A DNA stretch of 64,000 nucleotides from Alexandriicola marinus (GCF_004000435.1 NZ_RBVZ01000002.1:736501-800500); one strand, 5' to 3'; positions 36,160 through 45,314 are shown, counted from the stretch's first letter. Notes: a model not told the origin generated them from the letters alone. A program made the numbers and translations.

Positions 36160-36566
36160 GCCTCTGTCCTCAATCCGGCCAGGGGCGGTGCTTTGCCGCC
36201 CACTTGTTCCAGGTTGATTGCGCCGAAAGACGCTCTGCCTCAGTCTCGCCATGTTTTAGCCCCGCTCCGAAAACCCGGACAACGTCCATTAGGTAATGCT
36301 TAACGAACGGGGCAGTTTTGCGGCCAAGATGGTGCGGGAATGCAACCATTTTGCAGCTTTGGCGCGGCTCTGTGCGATCACTAACAATATGTTCCCGACC
36401 CACACTCGGCGTAACCTTCATATGCCCCAATCGTGCATATATAGCGGTTCTCCGCCGCGCCCTTGGCAGGGCTGGATCTTGACCTGATCTGTATTGTCCG
36501 GAGACCACCCCCCGGCGGACTCCAGATCAGGCCTTGATCACCAGCATGTCCAGTCTGTGGATCGGT
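36160..36566. other. leuD / membrane protein intergenic region
   Basis: A 407-bp region downstream of leuD and upstream of the membrane-protein gene. On the minus strand it holds a CtrA-like box TTAA-N7-CTAA (36289-36303) and AT-rich stretches near 36421-36443 that could be a promoter. A possible ORF of 39 codons (36170-36289) ends ten bases before the membrane-protein start, but lacks a ribosome site. No terminator with a T-run is visible for leuD. Confidence 0.35.
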
Positions 36567-37172
36567 TCAGACCCAGGGGCGTGCTTGCGCCGCTGTGGCC
36601 TCAAACGCATCGATCGCAGCCGCCTTTTCCATCGTAAGGCCGATATCGTCGAGTCCGTTGATCAGACAGTGCTTCTTGAAAGCATCCACCTCAAAGGTAA
36701 ATTTTTCCCCTTCGGAGGTGGTGATCGACTGCTCTTCAAGGTCGACCTCGATCCGGGCGTTCGCACCCTTCTCGGCGTCTTCCATCAGCCTATCCACCTG
36801 ATCTTGCGGTAAAACCACGGGCAGAATGCCGTTCTTGAAGCAATTGTTATAAAAAATGTCGGCAAAAGACGTGGAGATGATGCAGCGGATCCCGAAATCC
36901 GCCAAAGCCCACGGCGCGTGCTCCCGGGACGAGCCGCAACCGAAATTGTCACCCGCCACAAGAATCGACGCCTCGCGATACTGCGGCTTGTTCAGCACGA
37001 AATCGGGGATCTCGTTTCCGTCACGGTCATACCGCATCTCGTCGAACAGGTTCACACCAAGGCCCGAGCGTTTGATCGTCTTGAGGAACTGCTTCGGAAT
37101 GATCATGTCGGTATCGATATTGACGAGGGGCATGGGCGCCGCGATGCCGGACAATGTCGTGAATTTTTCCAT
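36567..37172 (-). CDS. leuD: 3-isopropylmalate dehydratase small subunit
   Basis: Subunit of 201 residues; with LeuC it isomerises 2- to 3-isopropylmalate. The signatures are [17 protein letters not shown] and [18 protein letters not shown] chose the ATG at 37172 (MEKFTTLSG), with GAGAGGAT upstream. In this genome it is separated from leuC by a gene on the opposite strand that has its own FNR-type box and terminator, so leuC and leuD are not a simple operon. Confidence 0.96.
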   Translation of the reverse strand: MEKFTTLSGIAAPMPLVNIDTDMIIPKQFLKTIKRSGLGVNLFDEMRYDRDGNEIPDFVLNKPQYREASILVAGDNFGCGSSREHAPWALADFGIRCIISTSFADIFYNNCFKNGILPVVLPQDQVDRLMEDAEKGANARIEVDLEEQSITTSEGEKFTFEVDAFKKHCLINGLDDIGLTMEKAAAIDAFEATAAQARPWV

Positions 37173-37286
37173 GGGTCGATCCTCTCTGGCCACTCCGCGC
37201 GACGGCTGATCACCGGGATTCCGTCCCTGTCGCGAAAGTCGTCGCTTTCTGCATCATGCCCCGATCCAGTTCAAGACGGCGCGGGC

Positions 37287-37300
37287 TTGATCCAGATCAA
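37287..37300. promoter_or_regulatory. FNR/FnrL-type box
   Basis: TTGAT-CCAG-ATCAA, a perfect dyad equal to the FNR/Dnr consensus TTGAT-N4-ATCAA. It lies 57 bp before the ATG of the downstream membrane-protein gene, which fits activation by FnrL under low oxygen, or by an NO-responsive Dnr homologue. It is divergently placed to leuD as well. Confidence 0.75.
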
Positions 37301-37356
37301 TTATACATATTCAGATTTTTGTATATTACTCTCCGACTCAGAAATCGGAGGCATTC

Positions 37357-38565
37357 ATGGACCATCAAGATCGACAACCAGCAGGCTATGCGCCGCTCTA
37401 CTTTCTCGCCGCCCTCGGCGCGGGCGGGCTCGCCGTCACCTTCTTTCTCTACCTTCTCTTCTGGGTGCCGCATCCCGGCCAGCCGGTCCCCGTGTTCGAA
37501 GACATCATGGCGGCCTTTTCGGCAGGGTCACTTGTGACGAAAGCGATGATCGTCACTGCGTGGGCCGGCATCCTTGGCTTTTCCTTCATGCTCATCCGGA
37601 TGCTGATCTGGAACCTGTCGACCCTGTCCCGCTATCGCCAGACCGACGCGTTCGAGACGCTTCTGAAATCCAACGCCGGCACGCAGTTGATGGCGGTTCC
37701 GCTGTCGCTCGCCATGACGGTTAATGTGGGCTTTATCCTCGGGCTCGTCTTCGTGCCGGGGCTCTGGTCGATCGTCGAATATCTGTTCCCGGCCGCGATG
37801 GCTGTCTTCGTTCTGATCGGCGCCTACGGGCTGAAGCTTTACGGAAGCTTCCTGTCGGCGCGGCTCAAGGAAGGCGGCTTCGACTGCGCCAAGAACAATT
37901 CCTTCGCACAGACCCTGCCGGCCTTCGCCTTTGCGATGGTGGCCGTCGGGCTGGCCGCACCCGCAGCAATGAGCATGGTCACCGCGACCGTTGCGATCAG
38001 CCTGATGCTGTCGACCTTCTTTGTCGTTCTCTCACTGATCATCGCCGGTGTGACCATGTTCCTCGGGCTGCGTTCGATGATGGAGAATGGCGCCAATGCC
38101 GAAGCCGCGCCGACGCTCTGGATCGCGATCCCGCTGATCACCGTTCTGGCCATCGCTTGGATGCGGCAGGCGCACGGGCTTCACGTTCACTTCGATGTGC
38201 ATGGCGGTAAGGCCGGCAGCTTCACCCTCCTGATGCCGCTGCTGTCGATCCAGCTGATCGTTGGCCTCTTTGGCTGGTCGGTGATGCGGGCGCAGGGCTA
38301 TTTCGGGCGCTTCGTGGCCGGACCGGAACGCAGCCCGGTGAGCTACGCCCTTGTCTGCCCCGGCGTCGCCCTGTCGGTCCTGCTGCAGTTCTTCGTGAAC
38401 AAGGGCCTGGTCGGTTCCGGCGTGATCGAGAAGTTCTCGACAGTCTATTGGGTTGCGACTGCGCCCGCGCTGATCCTGCAGGTGGCGACGATCGCACTGG
38501 TCGTGATCCTCAACGCAAAACATTTCGGGCGGGACCGCACGCCCGTGGCGGCCCTCCCCGCCTGA
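37357..38565 (+). CDS. Multi-pass membrane protein, possibly TsoY-family, under FNR-type control
   Basis: Protein of 402 residues with about ten to eleven predicted helices, for example PLYFLAALGAGGLAVTFFLYL, AMIVTAWAGILGFSFMLI and ALILQVATIALVVIL. Internal polar segments include KEGGFDCAKNNSFAQTLP and RQAHGLHVHFDVHGGKAGSF, the latter with four His. The general pattern recalls the TsoY family of Rhodobacteraceae, some members of which are selenoproteins; the Cys in FDCAKN may be the corresponding position. This is from memory only. CGGAG precedes the ATG. Confidence 0.7.
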   Translation: MDHQDRQPAGYAPLYFLAALGAGGLAVTFFLYLLFWVPHPGQPVPVFEDIMAAFSAGSLVTKAMIVTAWAGILGFSFMLIRMLIWNLSTLSRYRQTDAFETLLKSNAGTQLMAVPLSLAMTVNVGFILGLVFVPGLWSIVEYLFPAAMAVFVLIGAYGLKLYGSFLSARLKEGGFDCAKNNSFAQTLPAFAFAMVAVGLAAPAAMSMVTATVAISLMLSTFFVVLSLIIAGVTMFLGLRSMMENGANAEAAPTLWIAIPLITVLAIAWMRQAHGLHVHFDVHGGKAGSFTLLMPLLSIQLIVGLFGWSVMRAQGYFGRFVAGPERSPVSYALVCPGVALSVLLQFFVNKGLVGSGVIEKFSTVYWVATAPALILQVATIALVVILNAKHFGRDRTPVAALPA

Positions 38566-38593
38566 CAGGTCCCGGTGCGACCCGAGATGACAG

Positions 38594-38620
38594 CCCCGCC
38601 CGGAGTTGGCCCGGGCGGGG
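38594..38620 (+). terminator. GC-rich hairpin after membrane-protein gene
   Basis: Perfect 10-bp stem ccccgcccgg/ccgggcgggg (38594-38603 with 38611-38620) and a 7-nt loop, 28 bases after the stop codon. It precedes a second, bidirectional terminator. No T-run. Confidence 0.5.
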
Positions 38621-38639
38621 CACCTTGGCCGCAAGAACA

Positions 38640-38670
38640 AAAAGGCCGCCTCCTTTCGGGGCGGCCTTTT
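38640..38670. terminator. Bidirectional rho-independent terminator
   Basis: Perfect 11-bp stem aaaaggccgcc/ggcggcctttt (38640-38650 with 38660-38670) and a 9-nt loop. U-tracts form on both strands. It ends the plus-strand membrane-protein gene and the convergent leuC transcript. Confidence 0.9.
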
Positions 38671-38691
38671 CGATTTTGGGCGGGCGAAAGC

Positions 38692-40098
38692 CTACATCAA
38701 GTCGCGCACATCCGTCAGACGCCCGGTCACGGCCGCGGCCGCCGCCATGGCGGGGCTCATCAGGTGGGTGCGACCGCCACGGCCCTGACGGCCCTCGAAA
38801 TTGCGGTTCGACGTGGCGGCACAGCGCTCACCTTCGGACAGCTGATCGGGGTTCATGGCAAGGCACATGGAACACCCCGCAAGGCGCCACTCGAAACCGG
38901 CCTCCTTGAAGATATCGGCAAGGCCCTCTTCCTCGGCCTGTGCGCGGACAAGACCCGAACCGGGCACGACCATGGCACGCAGACCGTCCTTGATCTTCTT
39001 GCCCTTCAGTATTTCGGCCGCGGCACGCAGATCCTCGATCCGGCCATTCGTGCAGGAGCCGATGAAGACGGTGTCGATCTCGATCTCGTTGAGTGGCGTG
39101 CCGGGGTTGAGCCCCATGTAATCCAGCGACCTCTTGGCCGCCGCGACCTTGCCACCCTGAAATTCTTCAGGCGCGGGAACGGTTGCGGTGATCGGCAGCA
39201 CATCCTCGGGCGAGGTGCCCCAGGTCACGACGGGGGCGATATCCTCGCCACGGATCGTCACGACCTTGTCCCAATGCGCATCGTCGTCGGAGTAGAGCGT
39301 CTTCCACCATGCAAGCGCCGCTTCCCACTGCGCGCCTTTCGGCGCATGCGGGCGGCCCTTCACGTATTCGAAGGTCTTTTCATCGGGCGCGATGAGACCG
39401 GCACGCGCACCACCCTCGATCGCCATGTTGCAGACGGTCATACGGCCTTCCATCGACAGATCGCGAATCGCCTCGCCGCAATATTCGATGACATAGCCCG
39501 TCCCGCCGGCGGTGCCGGTCTTGCCGATGACCGACAGCGTGATGTCCTTGGCGGTGACGCCCGGGGCCAGCTTGCCGGTGATCTCGACCTTCATGTTCTT
39601 GCCCTTGCGCTGGATCAGCGTCTGGGTCGCCAAAACATGTTCGACCTCGGAGGTGCCGATCCCGTGGGCCAGCGCACCAAAGGCGCCGTGGGTCGCGGTA
39701 TGGCTGTCGCCACAGACGACGGTCATGCCGGGCAGCGTCCAGCCCTGTTCGGGGCCGACGATATGCACGATGCCCTGACGCACATCGGAGACGGGGTAAT
39801 AGTGGATCCCGAAATCCTTGGCGTTCTTGTCGAGCGCGGCCACCTGAATGCGGCTGTCCTCGGGCATCTGGTCCGGGTTTTCGCGCCCCATCGTCGTGGG
39901 CACGTTGTGATCGGGCACGGCGATCGTCTTGTCCGGCGCGCGCACCTTGCGGCCCGCCATGCGCAGACCCTCGAATGCCTGCGGGCTGGTCACCTCGTGC
40001 ACGAGGTGGCGATCAATATACAGAAGGCAGGTGCCGTCTTCGGCCTCATGGGCCAGATGGGCATCCCAGATTTTGTCGTAAAGCGTCTTGGGGGACAT
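38692..40098 (-). CDS. leuC: 3-isopropylmalate dehydratase large subunit
   Basis: Aconitase-family subunit of 468 residues. Cluster cysteines are in [14 protein letters not shown] and [14 protein letters not shown], and the substrate motif [22 protein letters not shown] is intact. Length matches the family. It ends 22 bp before a strong bidirectional terminator, so leuD downstream needs its own promoter. The 238 bp upstream hold a possible 28-codon ORF but no convincing leader peptide with leucine codons. Confidence 0.97.
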   Translation of the reverse strand: MSPKTLYDKIWDAHLAHEAEDGTCLLYIDRHLVHEVTSPQAFEGLRMAGRKVRAPDKTIAVPDHNVPTTMGRENPDQMPEDSRIQVAALDKNAKDFGIHYYPVSDVRQGIVHIVGPEQGWTLPGMTVVCGDSHTATHGAFGALAHGIGTSEVEHVLATQTLIQRKGKNMKVEITGKLAPGVTAKDITLSVIGKTGTAGGTGYVIEYCGEAIRDLSMEGRMTVCNMAIEGGARAGLIAPDEKTFEYVKGRPHAPKGAQWEAALAWWKTLYSDDDAHWDKVVTIRGEDIAPVVTWGTSPEDVLPITATVPAPEEFQGGKVAAAKRSLDYMGLNPGTPLNEIEIDTVFIGSCTNGRIEDLRAAAEILKGKKIKDGLRAMVVPGSGLVRAQAEEEGLADIFKEAGFEWRLAGCSMCLAMNPDQLSEGERCAATSNRNFEGRQGRGGRTHLMSPAMAAAAAVTGRLTDVRDLM

Positions 40099-40336
40099 GG
40101 GTCCACTCCCGGTGATGTCAGAAGGTCGGAATCGTCGGCACGCGCGGGCCGCTATAGACGCGCCAGCACAGTGCGGGCCGCACCGTGAAACCGCTCGATC
40201 AGGCGGGTCCGGTCACAGATGGTGAAGATGCGTTTCATGCCAGACCGGATACACCCATGACCCCTTGCATCGCAAGGCCCGGATGATCCGCAGATCGGCG
40301 GTCCGCGTATCAATCATGAATGAACAGAGGTAACCT

Positions 40337-40954
40337 ATGTCTATCCTGAGCCGAATGCTTGCTGGTGCCACGGCCGCCCTGCCCGTCGGGGCCTCGGCTG
40401 ACAGCTATGGCAAATACGACTCGCCCCCCTACACGGTCGAGCAGCGGATCGGCGAGATCGAGATTCGCCAATACGCGCCTCATATCCTTGCCGAGGTCAC
40501 GGTTTCGGGCGATCGCTCGGGCGCGCTGAACCGGGGCTTTCAGGTGCTTGCCGGGTATATCTTCGGCGGCAATACCAGCAGGGCAAAGGTCGCGATGACC
40601 TCGCCCGTTGCGCAATCCGAGCGGATCGACATGACCTCCCCCGTCGGGCAATCGGGCCGGGACGGGTATTGGACCGTGACCTTCATGATGCCCTCCGACT
40701 ACACGATGGAGACTTTGCCCACGCCCGACAGCCCCGCCATTCGCCTTGTCGAGGCCGGCGGCGACAGGCAGGCCGTTCTGATCTATTCGGGCCGGCCGAC
40801 GACAAGCGCCGTCGAGGCTCATGAGACCGAACTGCGCGAGGCGCTGGAAACAGCCGGTATCTCCTACCGTGAACCGGCACAGTATTACTACTACGACGCG
40901 CCGATGACCCCGCCGTGGCAGCGCAGGAACGAGGTTTCCTTCATCCTCGACTGA
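40337..40954 (+). CDS. SOUL family haem-binding protein
   Basis: Protein of 205 residues with a probable signal peptide (residues 1-21, ending GASA). The SOUL/HBP fold is supported by YTVEQRIGEIEIRQYAPHILAEV near the N-terminus and by the internal repeats VAMTSPVAQ and IDMTSPVGQ, then WTVTFMMPSDYTMETLP. SOUL proteins bind haem or tetrapyrroles, but the role in bacteria is unknown. It is followed by an MscS-type channel on the same strand after 81 bp. Confidence 0.88.
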   Translation: MSILSRMLAGATAALPVGASADSYGKYDSPPYTVEQRIGEIEIRQYAPHILAEVTVSGDRSGALNRGFQVLAGYIFGGNTSRAKVAMTSPVAQSERIDMTSPVGQSGRDGYWTVTFMMPSDYTMETLPTPDSPAIRLVEAGGDRQAVLIYSGRPTTSAVEAHETELREALETAGISYREPAQYYYYDAPMTPPWQRRNEVSFILD

Positions 40955-41035
40955 TGCCACCGGCCCGCGCCCGCCGCTTGCTAAGGCATTTCCGGGTGTG
41001 CGAGGCTTTCTCACCCCAAGTCGCAGAGGACGCAG

Positions 41036-42400
41036 GTGGCCAACCATACCGAGGATGCCGTTCCACAGACCGAACCGCCGGGCGTGCCTGCGGATTCGTT
41101 CGGGGACGTGATCGATATCGGCCAGTCCCTTCTGGATCAGGGGCTGACCTTCGGCGAAAGCCTGTTCCGGACATGGAACCTGTACCAGATCGGGATCGCC
41201 TTCGGGATCATGGTCGCGGCGCATCTTCTGCGCGCGTTCCTTGGACCAAAGATCCGGAGCTGGATGGGCCAGCGCGAGAATTGGCCGAAATGGCGGATGC
41301 GCATCCTCGTTGTGATCCACCAGAGGCTGCGCGCGATATTCTTCGTGGCCCTGATCTGGGCCGTGATCTGGACAATGCGCGAGATCACCTGGCCCTCGCG
41401 CAGTTACCTTCTTGGCATCATCGCGACCCTCGCCACGGCATGGCTGGCCGTCGTCTTTGCCACGAGGCTGATCCACAGCCCGCTTTTGCGCAGGCTTGTT
41501 CGCTATGGCGCGACGATCTGGGTCACGCTCCATATCCTCGGCCTCAAGGAGGAGGCGGCCCAGCTACTGGATTCGCTGGGCTTTTCGATCGGGGAATTCC
41601 GGTTTTCGCTCCTGCTTCTGGTGCAGGCAATCGCGTTGCTTGGCGCCCTTGTCGCGCTGGCGCGTTTCGTGTCGCGCACGACCGAAAGCCGGGTCCGGCG
41701 AAGCGAGGATATCAGCCCCTCGATGCAGGTGCTGATCGTCAAGTTCGTCCAGATCGCCCTTTATGCCGCGGCTTTCCTGATCGGGATTCGCGCCGTCGGG
41801 ATCGACCTGACCGGCCTTGCCGTTCTGTCCGGGGCCATCGGCGTCGGCCTTGGCTTTGGCCTGCAAAAGGTGGTCTCGAACCTTGTGTCGGGGGTGATCA
41901 TCCTTCTCGACAAGTCGATCAAGCCCGGCGACGTCATCAGCATCGGCGAGACCTTCGGATGGATCAACACGCTGGGCGCGCGCTACACGTCGATCACCAC
42001 GCGCGACGGCAAGGAATTCCTGATCCCGAACGAGGATCTGATCACCGGACAGGTGGTCAACTGGTCGCATTCCAACGATTTCGTCCGGCTCGATATCAAT
42101 TTCGGCACGTCCTACGGTGACAACCCGCACGACGTGCGGCGGATCGCGATCGAGGCTGCATCATCCGTCGATCGGGTTCTGACGTCGCGCCCGCCGGTCT
42201 GTCACATCGTGGGTTTCGGCGATTCAAGCGTTGATTACGTTCTGCGGTTCTGGATCCGCGATCCGACCGGCGGCCTGACCAACATTCGCGGCAATGTATT
42301 CCTTGCTCTTTGGGATGCATTCGAGGCCAATAGAATTTCGATACCCTTCCCCCAGCGCGAGGTGCGCATGCTTGGAGAAGCGCCTTCGAAAGACATTTGA
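41036..42400 (+). CDS. Mechanosensitive ion channel, MscS type
   Basis: Channel of 454 residues. The pore-lining helix and beta domain are recognised in LSGAIGVGLGFGLQKVVSNL and LDKSIKPGDVISIGETFGWINTLGARYT, then IPNEDLITGQVVNWSH. At least five other helices precede it. It opens on hypo-osmotic membrane tension. GTG start at 41036 (VANHTED) with GAGGACG before it. A lipoprotein gene follows 16 bp later. Confidence 0.92.
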   Translation: MANHTEDAVPQTEPPGVPADSFGDVIDIGQSLLDQGLTFGESLFRTWNLYQIGIAFGIMVAAHLLRAFLGPKIRSWMGQRENWPKWRMRILVVIHQRLRAIFFVALIWAVIWTMREITWPSRSYLLGIIATLATAWLAVVFATRLIHSPLLRRLVRYGATIWVTLHILGLKEEAAQLLDSLGFSIGEFRFSLLLLVQAIALLGALVALARFVSRTTESRVRRSEDISPSMQVLIVKFVQIALYAAAFLIGIRAVGIDLTGLAVLSGAIGVGLGFGLQKVVSNLVSGVIILLDKSIKPGDVISIGETFGWINTLGARYTSITTRDGKEFLIPNEDLITGQVVNWSHSNDFVRLDINFGTSYGDNPHDVRRIAIEAASSVDRVLTSRPPVCHIVGFGDSSVDYVLRFWIRDPTGGLTNIRGNVFLALWDAFEANRISIPFPQREVRMLGEAPSKDI

Positions 42401-42416
42401 GAAAGTTGATTTGCCC

Positions 42417-43016
42417 ATGCTCCGACGTTTTTCTTCGATCTTGATGCTGCTTTCAGTCGCTGCCTGCGGCACCGGCACGACAAGCCCAGCGCCTGATCCC
42501 GACCCGGCACCCGAACCGATCGCATTCGACACTTTTGCCGGAGGTCAGTCCATCGCCTCCGGGATCGAGGCCGCGAATACCGATCTTGGGCTCACGAACC
42601 CCGCCGATCTTCTGGTCAACGGCAGCGCGACCTACCAGGGCACCGCCGAAATCTCGAGCACGGCAGGCCTGAACGCCATCGGGGTGATGAACATGAGTGT
42701 CGTCTTCGAGACAGGAAACGAAACCGTCGGCGGAAGCGCGACGGACTTCGTCGACCAGGACGACAATCCCGTTTCCGGCGCCCTGGGCATCGTCAGCGGA
42801 AGCTTCGACAGGAATGGCGGGGCTGGCGCAAACCTCACTGTCGGGGTCACGGGCAATTTCGAAGGAACAACCCACGTCCTGCAGGCTCAATCTCCGATTT
42901 CCGGAGATTTCTATGGCAATGCCGAGGGCATGATCCTTCAGGGGGATGTTCAGGGTTTCGTCAATGAAGCCCCCACAACCTATAACATCAGGATCGTGAC
43001 AGAGTTGGCTGACTGA
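42417..43016 (+). CDS. Lipoprotein, possible transferrin-binding-like beta fold
   Basis: Lipoprotein of 199 residues. The signal and lipobox are LMLLSVAAC, with lipidated Cys17. After a Pro/Asp-rich linker (SPAPDPDPAPEP) the domain shows repeated Gly-rich beta segments, such as SGALGIVSGSFDR and ISGDFYGNAEGMIL, resembling the C-lobe of transferrin-binding-like or heme-acquisition lipoproteins. Evidence for that family is weak. The ribosome site is poor. It follows the MscS gene closely and abuts the ABC-F gene tail to tail. Confidence 0.75.
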   Translation: MLRRFSSILMLLSVAACGTGTTSPAPDPDPAPEPIAFDTFAGGQSIASGIEAANTDLGLTNPADLLVNGSATYQGTAEISSTAGLNAIGVMNMSVVFETGNETVGGSATDFVDQDDNPVSGALGIVSGSFDRNGGAGANLTVGVTGNFEGTTHVLQAQSPISGDFYGNAEGMILQGDVQGFVNEAPTTYNIRIVTELAD

Positions 43017-43019
43017 CGC

Positions 43020-44546
43020 CTATCCGTCCTCGGCGCCGAGCGCCTCGGCAAAGAACGGCTCGGGGCTTTCCACCTCGACCAACCGCCGGCGGACGATCTG
43101 CCAGAACCGGGTGCCGACGGACCTTACGAAGCTTCGGTCGTGGCTGACGATCAGGCAGGTGGCCTCACGCCCCACGATCTCTGACTCGAGCGCCTCTTGC
43201 CCTTCGATATCCAGATGGTTGGTCGGCTCGTCGAGCAGGTAGAAGTTCGGCTGCGACAGGCGCAGGACAAGCATCGCAAGCCGCGATTTCTGCCCACCCG
43301 AAAGGGCCGAGACCTTCGATCCCTGCAAGCGGACGTCCATCCCCGCACCGGCCAGCGCGGCACGGGCCCGGGCGTCCCCGATATCGAATTGCCCCGCGAT
43401 CACCTGCATGGGCGTCGCGGCCTCGTCTATCTGGCTGAGCTGCTGATCCGAAATCCCCGGAACCACCGATGGCGTGGCCCGGATCTCGGGATCTTCGGCC
43501 CCCCGCAGCACGGCGGCAATCCGCATCATCAGCCGGGTCTTGCCGGCCCCGTTCTCCCCGAGGAGCACGACCCGGTCGCCCCGGTTGATCCAGACCTGAC
43601 CTGTTTCGAACAACGCGCGCCCATCCGGGGTCGCGATCCGTGCATGTTCGAGGCTGAGAAGCGCCTTGGCATGTGTCCCGCTATTGGCCAGCCGGATCGC
43701 ACCGGCCGACATCTCCTTGTGGGCGGGGCGCGCGGCCTGTTCGACTTTCTCGGCCCGGTCTTTGAGTTGCTTCGTCTTCTTGGTCAGAAGATCCGATCCG
43801 GAATTGATTCCGATATTGTTCAGCTTGGCGGCCTGCCGGCGCAATTGCGCGGCCTTCTTCAACTCGTTGTCGAAACGGCGGCCATCGGCTTCATCAGCCT
43901 CATCCAGGGCAACGCGCGCCTGACTGAACGGCAGCGCAAACACGCGCGATCCTTCGGGCCGCAGGAACAGGGTCCGATTCGTCACCGAATCGAGGAAGGC
44001 CCGATCATGGCTTGCCACGATCATGGCCATGTCGCGCGGCTGGGCTGCGATCCATCGTTCCAGAAGCCCGATCCGCATCAGATCAAGATGGTTGGTCGGT
44101 TCGTCCATCAGGATCGCATCGGGCTCCGCCACCGCGACGCGGGCCAGCATCACCAGCCTCTGCCACCCCCCCGACAATGTGCCAAAAGGCACATGATGCA
44201 GTTCGGCAGGAATACTCAGGTCATCAAGGGCGATATCGGCACGCCAGCTTTCGTATTCGGCGGCCTCGGGCTCCAGCCCGCCGGCCACGACCGCATGAAC
44301 GCTCTGCTCTGCAAATGCCTCGGGCGCATCCTGCTCGAGATATCCGATCCGCAGCCCGCGGGCGCGGGTGATTTCGCCGGTCGTAGGCTCTGAAAGCCCT
44401 GAAATAGCGCGCAAAAGCGTGGTCTTTCCGCGCCCGTTCGCGGCGACAAGCCCAAGTCTGCTGCCCTTGTCGAGCGTCAGGTCGAGGTCGGAGAACAGCG
44501 GGGTGCCAAGGGTAATGCCAAGGGCGCGAAGATTGATCTGGGTCAT
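43020..44546 (-). CDS. ABC-F family ATPase
   Basis: Soluble protein of 508 residues with two ABC domains and no membrane segment. First domain: Walker A AANGRGKTT, signature TLSGGWQRLVMLARVA, Walker B ILMDEPTNHLDL. Second domain: GENGAGKT, LSGGQKSRLAML, FYLLDEPTNHLDIEG. The linker (about 215-300) is basic and helical (KKTKQLKDRAEKVEQ), as in proteins that enter the ribosomal E site. Members either protect from antibiotics or rescue stalled translation. A leader peptide with a good ribosome site and alternative hairpins upstream suggest attenuation. Confidence 0.9.
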   Translation of the reverse strand: MTQINLRALGITLGTPLFSDLDLTLDKGSRLGLVAANGRGKTTLLRAISGLSEPTTGEITRARGLRIGYLEQDAPEAFAEQSVHAVVAGGLEPEAAEYESWRADIALDDLSIPAELHHVPFGTLSGGWQRLVMLARVAVAEPDAILMDEPTNHLDLMRIGLLERWIAAQPRDMAMIVASHDRAFLDSVTNRTLFLRPEGSRVFALPFSQARVALDEADEADGRRFDNELKKAAQLRRQAAKLNNIGINSGSDLLTKKTKQLKDRAEKVEQAARPAHKEMSAGAIRLANSGTHAKALLSLEHARIATPDGRALFETGQVWINRGDRVVLLGENGAGKTRLMMRIAAVLRGAEDPEIRATPSVVPGISDQQLSQIDEAATPMQVIAGQFDIGDARARAALAGAGMDVRLQGSKVSALSGGQKSRLAMLVLRLSQPNFYLLDEPTNHLDIEGQEALESEIVGREATCLIVSHDRSFVRSVGTRFWQIVRRRLVEVESPEPFFAEALGAEDG

Positions 44547-44579
44547 CAGGAGAACTTTCGGTCTGTCAAAGGAAACGAC

Positions 44580-44621
44580 GCCGCTGAAAGCGGCTTGTCG
44601 GGCAGACCGGGCAAACGCTTT
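44580..44621 (-). promoter_or_regulatory. Attenuator-like alternative hairpins before the ABC-F gene
   Basis: Read on the minus strand: aaagcg (44616-44621) can pair with cgcttt (44587-44592), or gccgct can pair with agcggc (44580-44585 with 44589-44594). The two foldings share bases and exclude each other. They lie between the leader-peptide stop and the ABC-F start. Confidence 0.45.
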
Positions 44622-44627
44622 CCCTGA

Positions 44628-44699
44628 TCAGCCCTGCAAACGCATCTGCAGGGCAAGAACAGGTCCGCGTTGTCTGTGATGACGCCAGCGCGCGGGCAT
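44628..44699 (-). CDS. Leader peptide of the ABC-F gene (23 residues)
   Basis: ATG at 44699 with AAGGAGAG five bases upstream, the best ribosome site in the region, and a TGA at 44628. The product has 23 residues and is strongly basic: MPARWRHHRQRGPVLALQM and a short tail. It lies 82 bp before the ABC-F start. Short leader ORFs of this kind let stalled ribosomes remodel downstream RNA in several ABC-F resistance genes. Confidence 0.6.
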   Translation of the reverse strand: MPARWRHHRQRGPVLALQMRLQG

Positions 44700-44944
44700 G
44701 GTCTCTCCTTCTGAACTTCGGGTATTTCTTGCATGACCGGTCGCAACGCGCAACAGATGAGCCTCGCGATTGCGGGTTCGATGGCTTACATTGAAATGTC
44801 ACCCGGGCGAGGTTATTCTAGGTTGAGCCCGGCGTCGGGGCTTTGATCGGCGCGCGTCAGGAGGAAAATGAACTGTCCCTTCACTCTCAGGCAGCACCGT
44901 CTGCTTCGACATCGGATCATGGGCCCACGCCCGGAGACCGGACA

Positions 44945-45301
44945 ATGACCCGAACCACCAGCGACATGCTGTTGGACGCGGTCCTCAAATCCCTGCAAGA
45001 CGACAAGGCCGAAGAGATCGTGCAGATTGATCTGCGCGGCAAGTCCGAGATGGGCGACTGGATGGTCATCGCATCCGGCCGGTCTTCGCGTCAGGTCACG
45101 TCCATGGCGGAAAAGCTGACAGACCGGCTCAAGGCCGATCACGGCATCCTGTCCAAGGTCGAAGGGCGGGAAACCGGCGACTGGGTGCTGATCGACACGG
45201 GCGACATCATCGTTCACCTTTTCCGTCCCGAAGTGCGCGAGTTCTACCAGCTCGAGAAGATGTGGATGCCGCAGGGCGGGGCCGCGGCGCAAAGCCGCTG
45301 A
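44945..45301 (+). CDS. rsfS: Ribosome silencing factor RsfS
   Basis: Protein of 118 residues of the RsfS/Iojap family, which binds ribosomal protein uL14 and blocks subunit joining in starvation. Conserved parts are LQDDKAEEIVQIDLRGKSEMGDWMVIASG (seen in the sequence; family core), RETGDWVLIDTGDIIVHLF and REFYQLEKMW. I chose the ATG at 44945 (MTRTTSDML) with GGAG nine bases before it; the longer frame starts with TTG at 44843. It is followed after 13 bp by rlmH, a widespread pair. Confidence 0.94.
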   Translation: MTRTTSDMLLDAVLKSLQDDKAEEIVQIDLRGKSEMGDWMVIASGRSSRQVTSMAEKLTDRLKADHGILSKVEGRETGDWVLIDTGDIIVHLFRPEVREFYQLEKMWMPQGGAAAQSR

Positions 45302-45314
45302 TACCGCTGGCATC

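Noticed and set aside
36170-36289. 39-codon ORF upstream of the membrane-protein gene
   Set aside because: No ribosome site and a possible promoter element covers its start; kept only as a note in the region and in a finding.
38575-40188. Plus-strand ORF of 537 codons opposite leuC
   Set aside because: Antisense shadow in a GC-rich gene; low-complexity Arg/Gly/Ala protein.
40152-40238. 28-codon minus-strand ORF upstream of leuC
   Set aside because: No ribosome site and no run of leucine codons, so neither a convincing gene nor a leucine attenuator.
44546-44802. Longer minus-strand ORFs (66-78 codons) that overlap the ABC-F leader
   Set aside because: Frames differ from the 23-codon ORF that has the AAGGAG site; they run through the alternative hairpins and lack ribosome sites.
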